From Emiliania huxleyi CCMP1516 (Eukaryota; Haptophyta; Isochrysidales; Noelaerhabdaceae): a DNA stretch of 64,000 nt. Shown in pieces: positions 50,526 to 62,443 of the stretch; the first letter of the stretch is position 1, and the number at the start of each line of letters is the position of its first letter. Location: contig NW_005201732.1 in assembly GCF_000372725.1 (NCBI RefSeq), positions 204,743 through 268,742 of the forward strand, written 5' to 3'. The notes beneath the pieces were generated by a model. It had not been told where the DNA came from, searched no databases, and worked only from the letters and a program-made list of their open reading frames with translations. A program made the translations under genes and the position numbers.

Positions 50526-51011
50526 ATGGACGAGCTCTGCATCGAGGGCTGGCTCCACCGGTCCAAGAAGGGCGATCCCACGCAGCGGGAGCGACGTTAC
50601 TTCTTCTCGAGCGGCTTTGCCGTCGAATACTGCAAGACGCCCGACCGGGCCAGCCGCACGGGCAAATTCGACCTCCGGATGGTGGAGGAGCTGGATGAGC
50701 CCGAGCCAGGTATGCTGTTTGTCCGAGTGAAAGGCAAGACACATCCGCTCCATGTCTTTCTTCCGAGCCCGATGGAGGCGCTGCAGCAGGGCGACGGAGC
50801 CGACGCCAAGGCGTGGAGGATGCTGTGGGCGAGCGCGGTGGATGAGAGTGTCGTCTCACTGGCGCTCGAGTCGGCTCGCGACACCAACCTGGCGGAGCGC
50901 TTCACGATGCTGCGCGAGGAGAAGCGGCAGACGCGTGCGCTCCTCGCCAAGTCCGCTTCCGCCCTCCCTCGCGACTCCAAGGAAGCTGAGGAGGCGACGG
51001 CTCCGAGATAG
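50526..51011 (+). CDS. PH-domain protein
   Basis: From the ATG at 50526, 161 residues. The first 110 form a pleckstrin-homology domain: IEGWLHRSKKGDPTQRERRY, FFSSGFAVEYCKT, KFDLRMVEELDEPEPG, then the final helix around DAKAWRMLWASAVDESV. The C-terminus is charged. PH domains bind phosphoinositides or proteins at membranes. The stop at 51009 may be real, or the gene may splice on into the exons at 51232-51855; I cannot decide. Confidence 0.75.
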   Translation: MDELCIEGWLHRSKKGDPTQRERRYFFSSGFAVEYCKTPDRASRTGKFDLRMVEELDEPEPGMLFVRVKGKTHPLHVFLPSPMEALQQGDGADAKAWRMLWASAVDESVVSLALESARDTNLAERFTMLREEKRQTRALLAKSASALPRDSKEAEEATAPR

Positions 51012-51231
51012 TCCACTTCACACGCGCAGCCACCTCACCAACGCCCACTTGCGAGGCCCTTTGCATGGGACACCGTGAGAGGGAGGGGCCGGTCCTTCAT
51101 TCTCTCGCCCGCCGTCAGCTAGACCCCAAACCCTCTCCTTCCCTTCCTCGCCTGCAAAGGCGGCGAGGAGGAAGACCCCAAACCCTCTCCCTCCCTTCCC
51201 CGCCTGCAAAGGACGGCGAGGAGGCGTCGGT

Positions 51232-51855
51232 GCTGTGCATCCCACTCGAGGTGCTGGACGCGAACGCGGACATCGTGGCGCCTGAGACCCCGTCTAGATC
51301 CGAGGCCAAGACCGCCGCCGCTGGCGCAGACAGCGAGTGGTCCTTTGCAGAAGTTCGGTACGGAGGGCAGTACAGGCAAACGCTCGCGAGAACACTTGCC
51401 TCCCACTCCGCCACTCCCCCCCATCCGCCGCCCCTTCCCCGGCCCTCGCCTCGCAGCTTCGTCACCATCGGCGCCAAGGAGTTGGTGCAGGCTGGAATCG
51501 CAGACGGGATCAAGCAGTTCAAGGCGCAGCCCACACATCCCGCCACCCACCCACCCCCCGATCCCCCGCCCGTCCTCGTCCCCCTTTCGACGGCCTGGAT
51601 CGCCGCGAGACCGCAGGCAAGCCCCGACAAGTTCGAAGCGATGTGGTTCCAGGCGAGACAAGCCGGGACTGGCCGAGATTGGCCGAGGTTGCCCCACTCA
51701 AGACCCGCAGACTCCGACACGCCTCCCCCACCCGACGCAAGGCCGACATGGTGGACTGGCCCGTCGAACAGCAGAGGTACACGCTGCTGCTGCGCGAGGG
51801 CACCTCGGGCTTTGAGCCGGACGACAGCACGCCTCAGGGAGGCCTCGCCGGCTAG
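51232..51855 (+). CDS. Exons of an unrecognised gene, perhaps continuing the PH gene
   Basis: Separate coding-like pieces in several frames: ASVLCIPLEVLDANADIVAP (51232-51360), then FVTIGAKELVQAGIADGIKQ (about 51455-51520), SPDKFEAMWFQ (about 51624-51655) and VDWPVEQQRYTLLLREGTSG to the stop at 51853-51855. They are separated by GC-rich, intron-like sequence with GGCCGAGAT-type repeats. Just upstream, a segment around 51120 is repeated at 51175 (period about 57 bp), including AACCCTCTCC and a GCAAAG acceptor-like end. No family is recognised. Confidence 0.4.
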
Positions 51856-52097
51856 ATGCCACGTGCCCACAGCGCAGCACCAACCCTCTCCCCGCTCTCC
51901 CCGCTGCGAGCACAGCACCCCAAGGCGAATCCCACGGCGAGCTGCGCCCTGCACCTGCCTTTCCGATTGCCAGTGTCATTCCACTGTTATTGCCCAGTGT
52001 GTCTCCTCTCCCTCCTGACACTCAATTCCGTGTACTCTGTTCGCTCTACGCTGGACTGTTGCACGAAACTCTCCGCTCATTCCTTACTTTATGCGTC

Positions 52098-52197
52098 NNN
52101 NNNNNNNNNNNNNNNNNNNNNNNNNNNNNNNNNNNNNNNNNNNNNNNNNNNNNNNNNNNNNNNNNNNNNNNNNNNNNNNNNNNNNNNNNNNNNNNNN
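52098..52197. other. Assembly gap (100 N)
   Basis: One hundred consecutive N, the usual placeholder for a gap of unknown size. The beginning of the next gene is probably in it. Confidence 0.99.
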
Positions 52198-55100
52198 TAC
52201 CATCACCAGCCAGTGTCGGAGCTGAACGCTCCCGCGGGGGGGGCCGCCCCTGTGGCGGTCCCGGACCCCGCGCCAGTGCAGCCTGTCGCGCCAGCCTCTC
52301 CGCTGCCGCCGTCGCCAAAGGGTGCGCCGGCGGCAGACGTTGTCGACCATGATCAGCTCATGGCGCTGCTCGGGCACGGCGCACCTGCGGCGCCGAGCGA
52401 GGAGGAGGAGGAGGAGGAGGAGGAGGAGGCAGCCGTCGCGCCGCCCGTGGCCGCCACCGCCTCCGCGAGTCAGCAGAGCGAGGCTGCCTCCGAGGCGGAC
52501 GCCGCCGCTACTGGGGCAGCGGCGGGCGAGGCGGCGGGCGAGGCGGAGGGGGGGGCGGAGGGGCGGGCGGCGGACGTTGTCGATCACGACGAGCTCATGG
52601 CGCTTCTCGGGCACAGCGCACCTGCAGCGCCGAGCGAGGAGTCATCCGAGGAGGAGGAGGAGGAGGAGGAGGAGGAGGAGGCCGTTGGCATCTCGCCGCT
52701 GCAGGCGACTTCCCGAGAACCGTCCCCTCCCGGGCCACTGCCTTCCAAAGCGCTTAGGGGCCCTCCAGCCGCTAGCTGCCTCTACTGCCATCGACGCCCT
52801 CGGCTTCGCTGCCCGGCCGCTCCCGCCTCACGCTCCCCCGCCCTCCCCCCGCAGCTCGTCGCCGCGTCAGTGCCCGTGCTCTCGCTCGAGCGGCGGCAGG
52901 AGCTCGGAGGCACAAACGCGTCCCCCTCCGACCTCAAGGCGGAGGTCGAGGCGCTCACCCCGCGCGGCTCCGGCCAGACGCCGCGGGGGAACGGCCCGCC
53001 CTCGCCGGCGCAGTCCCCAGCTCCCGCACCACCGCCGCCGCCGCCCGCTCCCGCACCGGCCGCACCAGCGCCTGTCGCACCGCCGCCACCGCCCGCTCCC
53101 GCCCCGGCGCCGCCGCCTGCTGCCGCCGCCGCCCCCGCGTCTTCGGCTCCGATGACGCCGCGCAGCCAGGCGCAGAACGAGCTGGAGGAGATGAAGCGAC
53201 AGGTGGAGCCGAGACACGTCCGAGATGCCCTAGCCGCTGCTTCTCAGACCACTCAAGACGATTGTCCCGTTCGGCTCGTCCCCTGCCGCCGCTTCTTCCG
53301 TGCCCGCTCCCTCACTCTCTCTCCCTCACGCCGCCTCTGGCCTCACCCTCTCGCGCCCCTCTCCCGGGCAGCTCGAGGCGATGAAGGCGGCGCAGGAGGC
53401 GCTCATGCGCGAGAAGGAGGCACTGCGGAACGAGAACATGAACCTCAAGGTCACCGGCGGCGTGGAGGTCGAGGAGGACGAGGACGAGAAGGCGCTGCAG
53501 CACTTCCTCGGCAAGCTGCGCGCCGCGCTGCACCTCGGGTGTGCGTCGGGTTGCATCTCGGATGTACCTCGGCTGTAGGCAAGCTGCGCGGCGTGCTGAC
53601 GATGCGCTCCGAGGGGCGCTTCGACCAGAAGCTGTTCGACGAGTACAATGGCGTGTGGCACTCCCACGCCGCGACACCTCCCGCCACTGCCATGCCGCCC
53701 TTGCGTCCCACGCCGTGCTGTCAATCTCCGCTGATCTCGGAGAATCTCGGCTCTCGCGTTGCCGCCTCACACGCCCGCCACGGCACGACGCGACACGTCC
53801 GCGACACGTCCGTGACATGTCTGTGACACATGTCCGCAGGCGCCCTCGTCCAGCTGGCGGACGAGCAGCTGCAGGAGCTGTACGGCAGCTTCATGCAGAT
53901 CTACGTCGAGGAGGCCTCGGACGAGGTCTTCGCGCGGCTCGGCATCAGCAACGATCCGGACGACGCGACGCTCGGCTTTGCCGAGATGATGACTATTAAG
54001 CTGGGCGAGCTCATCGACCAGCCGCGCCGGCTGCGCATCCAGGCGTTCGAGGCGCAGCAGAGGCGCAAGCTGCAGCAGGAGGAGGATCGCGAGCGGAAGC
54101 AGGCGACGATGCGCCAGGCGATGGCGAAGGCGTCCGCCCGCGCCGCCCCGGAGCTTTCCAGGAGCCTTCCGTGAGCCTTCCGTGAGCCTTCCGATAGGCG
54201 TCCGCCCTCGCCTCGGCCAATGCGAAGGTGCACGGGGCGCTCGGCTGGCTCTGGCAGACGCTGGCGGGCGGCGAGGGCGAGGTGTCCGAGGTGCGCCGCT
54301 TCAAGCGCAAGCCGGAGCTGGGGCTGCTCGTCTCAGACGCGGAGGAGCTGCGCAAGCTGTCTCCGTACGCGTGGCGAAACATGGGCTGCTCCGGCCTCCG
54401 TCCGCAGGAGAGCCCCCCCCCCCCCCCCCTCACACACACACACACACACACACACCGCCTCGCGGACCGCCACCCCTCTCCACCCGGGCCGGAGGGTGCC
54501 GTCCCGGCCGGAGCTGGTCGCGTGAGCTCTACCCTGTCCCGCCCCACCTCACGCCTTGCCCTCCACGCCCCGCCCGCCCGCAGGAGATGCGCTGCCTTGT
54601 GCACGTGCTCGGTCGGCCGGGCATGCCGGCGCACGCGGAGGACTTTCTCAAGATGCTGCAGGTCGCGAGATTTAGCCGGGAGCGAGTCGAGATGGAGGCG
54701 AGAGAGGGGCGATGACGCTCGGACGAGGCTGCCAGAGGAGGTTGCAGGCTCTGCTGCAGGTCCAATCGTTAACGCTTCAGTCATCATTAATCGGGTTGGC
54801 CCCCGCTGCAGGTCAAGCTCGGGCAGACGGTCCCGTCGGAGCAGGAGGTGCGCGCGCTGTGCGAGCCGCCGGCCTCGATGCTCCCGTGGCGCAAGGAGCA
54901 GCCGGCCGAGCCGCCCTCCGCACTTCCGCCGCCGCCACCGCCCTCTGGGGGGCCGCCGCCGCCGCCGCGAGCGCCGCCGCCGCCGCCGCGGCCGCCACCG
55001 CCGCCACCGTCTAGTTCGAGGTCTGGCGCCGGCGCGGGCGAGGGCTCGGACCCGCAGTCGGCGCTCTTTGCGGCGATCGCGGCGCGCAAGGAGAAGCAGG

Positions 55101-55404
55101 AGGCGCGGATGCGGGCGATCGAGGCGGGCGATCTCAAGGCGGCTGCTCTAGATGCGGGATGGGTAGCCCTGTGCTGGCCCGCTGCCGGAGACTGTACTCG
55201 ACTATGCGCCATCGTATCCACGCTGCACCCACTGTATTCAGCGGTTAGCTGTACGCACGCCACGCGCAAAGTGTAGTGCGCATCACACTGTGTGCCCGCC
55301 GGCAGGTGGAGGACCCGCGGGAGGCGCGGCTGAGGATGCTCAAGGAGCAGCGCGCCGAGGAAGCGGCGGCGAAGAAGGCGGGCAGGGCCGCGGCGGGCGC
55401 ATGA
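52198..55404 (+). CDS. Acidic, coiled-coil, proline-rich protein with WH2-like segment (5' end lost in gap)
   Basis: Visible parts in order: a twice-repeated unit DVVDHDELMALLGHSAPAAP followed by poly-glutamate; a Pro/Ala-rich stretch; a coiled coil (ELEEMKRQ joined to LEAMKAAQEALMREKEALRN); EKALQHFLGKLRGVLTMRSE across the intron 53511-53578; LADEQLQELYGSFMQIYVEE with a helical continuation; AMAKASALASANAKVHGALG across the intron 54130-54197; CLVHVLGRPGMPAHAEDFLK; a Pro-rich stretch; then ALFAAIAARKEKQEARMRAI, resembling a WH2-type actin-binding helix; and a final MLKEQRAEEAAAKKAG. Both named introns have GC donors. An actin-regulatory role is only suggested by poly-Pro plus the WH2-like helix. 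Several exon borders are approximate. Confidence 0.6.
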
Positions 55405-55697
55405 GGAGTCAGGGGGGCGCGGAAGCCGGGGCGCGAAGGCGCACACGTTAGCAGGGTTGGCAGGCACCGGAACACGAGAGTCGTGTGTGCAGGCGTGCGA
55501 GGGTTGGGGCAAAAACATCTCCCAACGTGCTGTGAAGTATAATGCTATCCGTTAAAGGCGACGGAGTCACGGAGAAACACAAGACTTTCCGGGCTTCCCC
55601 ACTCAAACGTACGCGGTACGGCTTCTACCGGCGATCCACGCACCGGCGTAAATACGGCCGTCCAGACTACCCGTCCTCTTCGACAAACGCGCACACC
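55405..55697. other. Intergenic between convergent genes
   Basis: No gene or repeat recognised. Confidence 0.35.
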
Positions 55698-56652
55698 CTA
55701 TATCCCCGAGGGCTGCTGCGCATGCCGCCACAGCGAGGGGACCGGGGTGATGTGCAAGTTTAGGTCTGGGATCGCTTCGCCGTCCTCCTGCTCGTCGGCG
55801 TGGAGCGGCAGCGGAGCACCGACGAGGCCGCCGCAGCACTGACGGCCGCGCTTCTCCGCCAGCATCAGCTCCTGAGGCGAATCAAGGGCACGATAACCGT
55901 GTCCACGCGCTAATGTTGGGACACCTCCGCGTCTCTCTACGTCTCGGGAGCCCCGCACACCACCCACCAAGTGCAAAGGGCAAGCCGGGCTCACCTTGAA
56001 GCCCTCAAAGCCAAAGGAGCCCAGGACATCGAGATTGAGCTGCTCGCCGAGTGCCGATGGGCCCCGCTCCAGCAGCTCGGCACAGAAGGCTGAGAAGTCG
56101 AGGCCGACGACCCGCGCGGCGAGGGCCTTCTCGATGTGCGCCTCGAGAACCGCCACGTACCTGGTGACGGACGGTGCGAGTGATCGCAAACCCTCCCCCA
56201 AACGGTGGTGCGGGCCGATATCTCTCGTGTGAGAGGCGGTGTCTGTGCTTCATCGCCACAACGCGCACCTCTCAAAGATGGCGGTGTACTCCAGCTTGTT
56301 CTCTCCCTCCTCAAATTCATCACAGTGTGCTGAGAGGAAGCCGCCAACCTCCTCCTCAAAATGAGGCTCCATCATCACCTGGCAACCAGAGAGACATGCT
56401 GGCACTGGTCTGTGAGCTCTGGAACTGGACGTGTTGGCGTGGTTGGCGAATGGGCGCCTGCTCCAGCTGCAGCAGGACGGCCTCAAAGGAGGAGGAGCCG
56501 CCCGGACCGGCGTGCTCCGTCAAGACTTCCTCCTCCTCCTCAGAGCCCTCGCCGACGAATCCACCGTCCACCAAGTCATTCTCTAGCCCGTCAAAGGCCA
56601 CGCCCGCGACGAGCGGGTCGGACGGAGGCGTGGAGCGGGGCAGCACCGCCAT
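55698..56652 (-). CDS. BART-domain protein (ARL2BP/CFAP36-like)
   Basis: The ATG at 56652 starts MAVLPRSTPPSDPLVAG. Exon 1 ends with a GC donor after LLQLEQ (about 56447). Exon 2 reads VMMEPHFEEEVGGFLSAHCD and ENKLEYTAIFE. A GT donor splits the next arginine codon, and exon 3 reads YVAVLEAHIEKALAARVVGL with FSAFCAELLERG, then LDVLGSFGFEGFK. The last exon reads ELMLAEKRGRQCC and ends at 55698. The EENKLEYT core and the final FxxFKxLML pattern are the BART domain, which binds ARL2/ARL3 GTPases in tubulin folding and ciliary traffic. That role here is inferred from the domain. Confidence 0.85.
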
Positions 56653-57046
56653 GTGTCTGGCACACGCGGCAAGACCGCCGACGGAAAGGTGGATTGTAAC
56701 CGACACGGGACCGGAACGGACGAAAGATTTTGGATTCTTTTTATTCGCTCCCCAGTTCTTTCAAGAAAGAAAGAATACACAGCAAGGGAGGGAGGAGCAC
56801 TCTCCATCCATCCACGAACGAGCAACTCGAACGAGGCGCAAGAAAAGAAAGAAAACACGCAACCAGGGAGGGATGGGAGGACGGCACGCCGCCACCACAC
56901 AGGGATTTTAAGGAGAGCGGGTGTGATGCCTCCACACCTGGTCGTGCGAGGGAGTTTTGTAAATTCGGCTCCGCAAATTCTTTGGCGATCAAATTCTTTT
57001 GTTGACTTTCGGCAGTCTCCTCGACTCTCCGCGGCCTGAGCTCAGC
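56653..57046 (+). repeat. Family B copy upstream of the RMDN-like gene
   Basis: A/G-rich start and core at about 56839-56929 (GGGAGGGATGGGAGGACGGC and the CCGCCACCACACAGGG part), ending about 118 bp before the next start codon on the same strand. An extra A/G tail lies near 56760-56780. Confidence 0.8.
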
Positions 57047-58729
57047 ATGCGGCTACCAGCAGCGACGACGTCGACGAGCCTTTCCTACCAGTATTACCCA
57101 CTCACAACGGGCCGTCACTGTCCTATCCTACTCAAGAACGGGAGGAAGCGAGCAGCCATCCGCAAGTTCTTCCGTGGGCCCGTCACCTCAAACCATGCGG
57201 CGCCGACTGCCATCGCTGTGCCTCCTCCTCCGACAGTAGTTGCCGTTCCCATCTCCTCGCCGCCACCACCGCCACCGCCGCCGCCGCCGCCACCACCACC
57301 AACGTTGTCGCCGCCACCGCCGCTACCACCTCCGCCGCCTCTGTCGCCGCCGCCGCCGCCACCTACTGCGCCAGCACCCGGCTCAGTGGAGGCTCTTGAC
57401 GAGCTCCACACCTCGAAGAGCTACGAGACGCTGTACGAGCACCTGGCCGCGCGCGACGACGCCGCCGAGCTCCATCTGGCGTGGCGCTTTGCCCGTGCTC
57501 ACCACGACCTAGCCGACTCGTTGCCAGAGGTCTGAGACGTGAGAGGGCAGTGGCTATATGCACACCACCCCGACGCCAGCCGCGACCCCGCCGCCGGCCG
57601 CAGGCGGACAAGGGCCGCAAGGAGGCGCTGCTCCGCGCAGGCCTGGCGGTGGCGGAGGCGGCCCTCGCCCGCGCCGAGGAGGGCGACGCTGAGAGCGCCC
57701 TCTGCCACAAGGCGCCGAGACGGGACGTCGCCGAGATTCGCCGAGATGCGAGTGGCGCCGAGATCGTGTCAACAGTTGTGGCGAGATGCCAGCAGCTTCG
57801 CCACAACAGCTTCGCCGCCGCCCTCGCCGCCGCCCTCCTCCGCCCTCCAACGCCCAGCACCGCCGCCTCTGACTGCTGCCCCTGACCGGCGCAGTGGGTT
57901 GGAATCTTGCTCGGCGCTCTCGGCACCTACCTGCCGACTAAGGAGAAGGTGGCCAACTCGTTTCGCATCCGCGACGCGCTGCAGACGGCGGCGGAGATGC
58001 GGCCGGCGGACGGGTCCGTCCAGCTCGCGCTCGGCGAGTGGTGCTTCAAGGTGCGCTCGGCCGCTGCGGGCCAGGAGAGAGAGAGAGGGTGGGCCGACGG
58101 GTCCTCTACTTCCCTGCAGCCCTTGGCGTGTCGCACGTCGGTGCCCGGATACCCTCTCCCAAAGTGGGCACCCACTCGGACCCCACTCGGACCCCGCAGG
58201 TGGCTGGCATCGGTTGGGTCGAGGCGAACGCCGCGAAGCTGCTGTTTGGGCAGGCGCCCGAGTCGACGTACGCAGAGGCGCGCTCGAGACTCTAGATGCG
58301 GACCGCGCATCTTGGTATTCTGGCGAGCACTCGAGACCTCATCTCGAGCTCGTGCACGCCCACGAGGCGCCGGAGTGCAGTGCACGAGATTGTGCTACAG
58401 CCGAGCCGTGTGTTCTCTTACATCAGGCGCTCGACTACTACGAGCGGGCTTGGGAGCGCAAGCCGAGCAAGAAGGTGGAGAGTGGCCGAGAGGGAAGGGG
58501 AGACGATTGGAGAGCGGTCGAGAGCGGTGGGGATGCGGCGCACACGCTCCTCCACCTTCTCACTGTGGAGACCGCCACCCGATCTCAGGCCGCGTACAAG
58601 GCGAGCCTCGCTTGCGACAAGCTCTCGCGCGGCGCAGACTCGGCGGCCTGGCGCACGCGTGCGCTCGAGCTGCCCGGCGCCGGCGCGGCCGACGCTGAGA
58701 TCGACCGACTCGCTGCGGCGGCGAGATAA
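57047..58729 (+). CDS. Regulator of microtubule dynamics (RMDN/RMD)-like TPR protein
   Basis: From the ATG at 57047 the N-terminus is basic. A long proline-rich tract (about 57225-57375) follows, then the RMD core: SVEALDELHTSKSYETLYEH and ELHLAWRFARAHHDLADSLP. The exon ends at a GT donor near 57531; next come ADKGRKEALLRAGLAVAEAA (GC donor after), WVGILLGALGTYLPTKEKVA with NSFRIRDALQTAAEMRPAD, LALGEWCFKV, VAGIGWVEANAAKLLFGQAP, ALDYYERAWERKPSKK and a final exon to 58729. The order matches the RMD family, whose members are tied to mitochondria or microtubules. The poly-Pro insertion is unusual for the family. Some exon borders (58050-58430) are approximate. Confidence 0.8.
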
Positions 58730-59142
58730 CACGTTTGGCCGGGGGGCGCGGCGGGCGGCACTAGTCGCACGGGCCGCGCCAGTCGACGCCAGCGATCGCC
58801 AGCTCCGACCGCGTTTCGCACACCGCTCTTTGGCCTTTGCCCAGCCCCGGACGTTCAGACTTCAGTGTCACGAGTAGGAGTACGTCGGTAGCGAGCAGCA
58901 TGATCATTGGTGTGTGGGGTTCAACGTAGCGAATGAGTCAAATTCTCAAAAATACAAGCGCACTACATCAGAGGGACACAGGCAGCCAACCCTCCCGCGC
59001 TGAGGCCTGAGGCTCAGCCGCTCGGTCCCGGTCGCACACGCGCCGACGCGGCCGGCCCTTGGCAGTTTCGCACACATGCGCGATCCCGCGGAGAGCGATC
59101 TCTAGGCGGGAGCGGCACGCAAGCTGTGCCCCGACCGCGTGC
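58730..59142. other. Intergenic between convergent genes
   Basis: No gene or repeat recognised. Confidence 0.4.
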
Positions 59143-61658
<2,516 letters not shown>

Positions 61659-61665
61659 TCAGGTA

Positions 61666-61743
61666 GCAAAACAGACAACCCAAGGGAGGGATGGGAGGAC
61701 GGCACGCCGCCACCACACAGGGATTTAAGGAGAGGGGTGTGAT
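61666..61743 (+). mobile_element. Family B copy, first of a tandem pair
   Basis: Core with ACAGACAACCCAAGGGAGGG and the CCACCACACAGGG part, following a pyrimidine run TTTTTCTTTTCAGG instead of the usual A/G start. The extension GCTAGCCGTCGCCCACCC leads into the next copy. Confidence 0.8.
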
Positions 61744-61791
61744 GCGCTAGCCGTCGCCCACCCTTGGGCGTCCGCCTCTTCCTATCTCTCT

Positions 61792-62145
61792 AAAGAAAGA
61801 AAGAAAACAGGCAACCCAAGGGAGGGATGGGAGGACGGTACGCCGCCACCACACAGGGATTTTAGGGGAGAAGTGTGGTGTTAGCCGTCGCCCACCCTCG
61901 GGCGTCTACCACTTCCTATCTCTCTCCGCAGTTTATCACCAATTCTTGCAGCGACCTTCATGCCACCTCGCATTCTTCTCACTCTCGTCGTTCTCTCTCC
62001 TGCTGTCTCTTCCCCTCTCTCTTCGCAGTACCAGTAGTCTCTCTCCGATTCTCGCTGCGACCTTCGTGCCACCTCGCGGTCGCCCCCTTCTCGTCGTGCT
62101 CTCCCTTGTCGCTTCTTCCTCTGTCGCGTCGCTCTCCGCGGGGAC
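61792..62145 (+). mobile_element. Family B copy, second of a tandem pair, with long pyrimidine extension
   Basis: A/G start at 61792, core to about 61880, extension with a pyrimidine tract and CCGCAG at about 61930. A further stretch around CCACCTCGC and CTCGTCGTTCTCTC is shared with 21850-21900 and is itself partly repeated near 62064-62110. Confidence 0.75.
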
Positions 62146-62360
62146 AGGCCCTCCAACCAAATTCGGGTCGGAGCGTAGCGGACTAGCGGAGTGAGTGGGC
62201 CCCGAGTTTGAAAAGGGCGACGGACGCTTGCGTCCTAGCCTCCAACAACGCCTCCCCGGCGCAGAGGGGCCCCCGGAGGGATGCACAACCGACCCACGCC
62301 ACGCCGCTTGCTTGCGGCGGTCCTCTTCGTCTCTCCGCTGCGCAACGTGATTCCTTTGCG
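62146..62360 (-). repeat. Repeat family A, inverted copy
   Basis: Reverse complement of the segment at 25508-25716, with AGGCGTTGTTGGAGGCTAGG intact. It lies between the family B pair and the Sds3-like gene. Confidence 0.85.
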
Positions 62361-62443
62361 AGGCGCCGTGAGCAGAAAACGATTTTCGCCGCCCGAGAAC
62401 CATTTGGCTCTTATTTTTACACCCATCTTCGCTCGAGCCCGGC

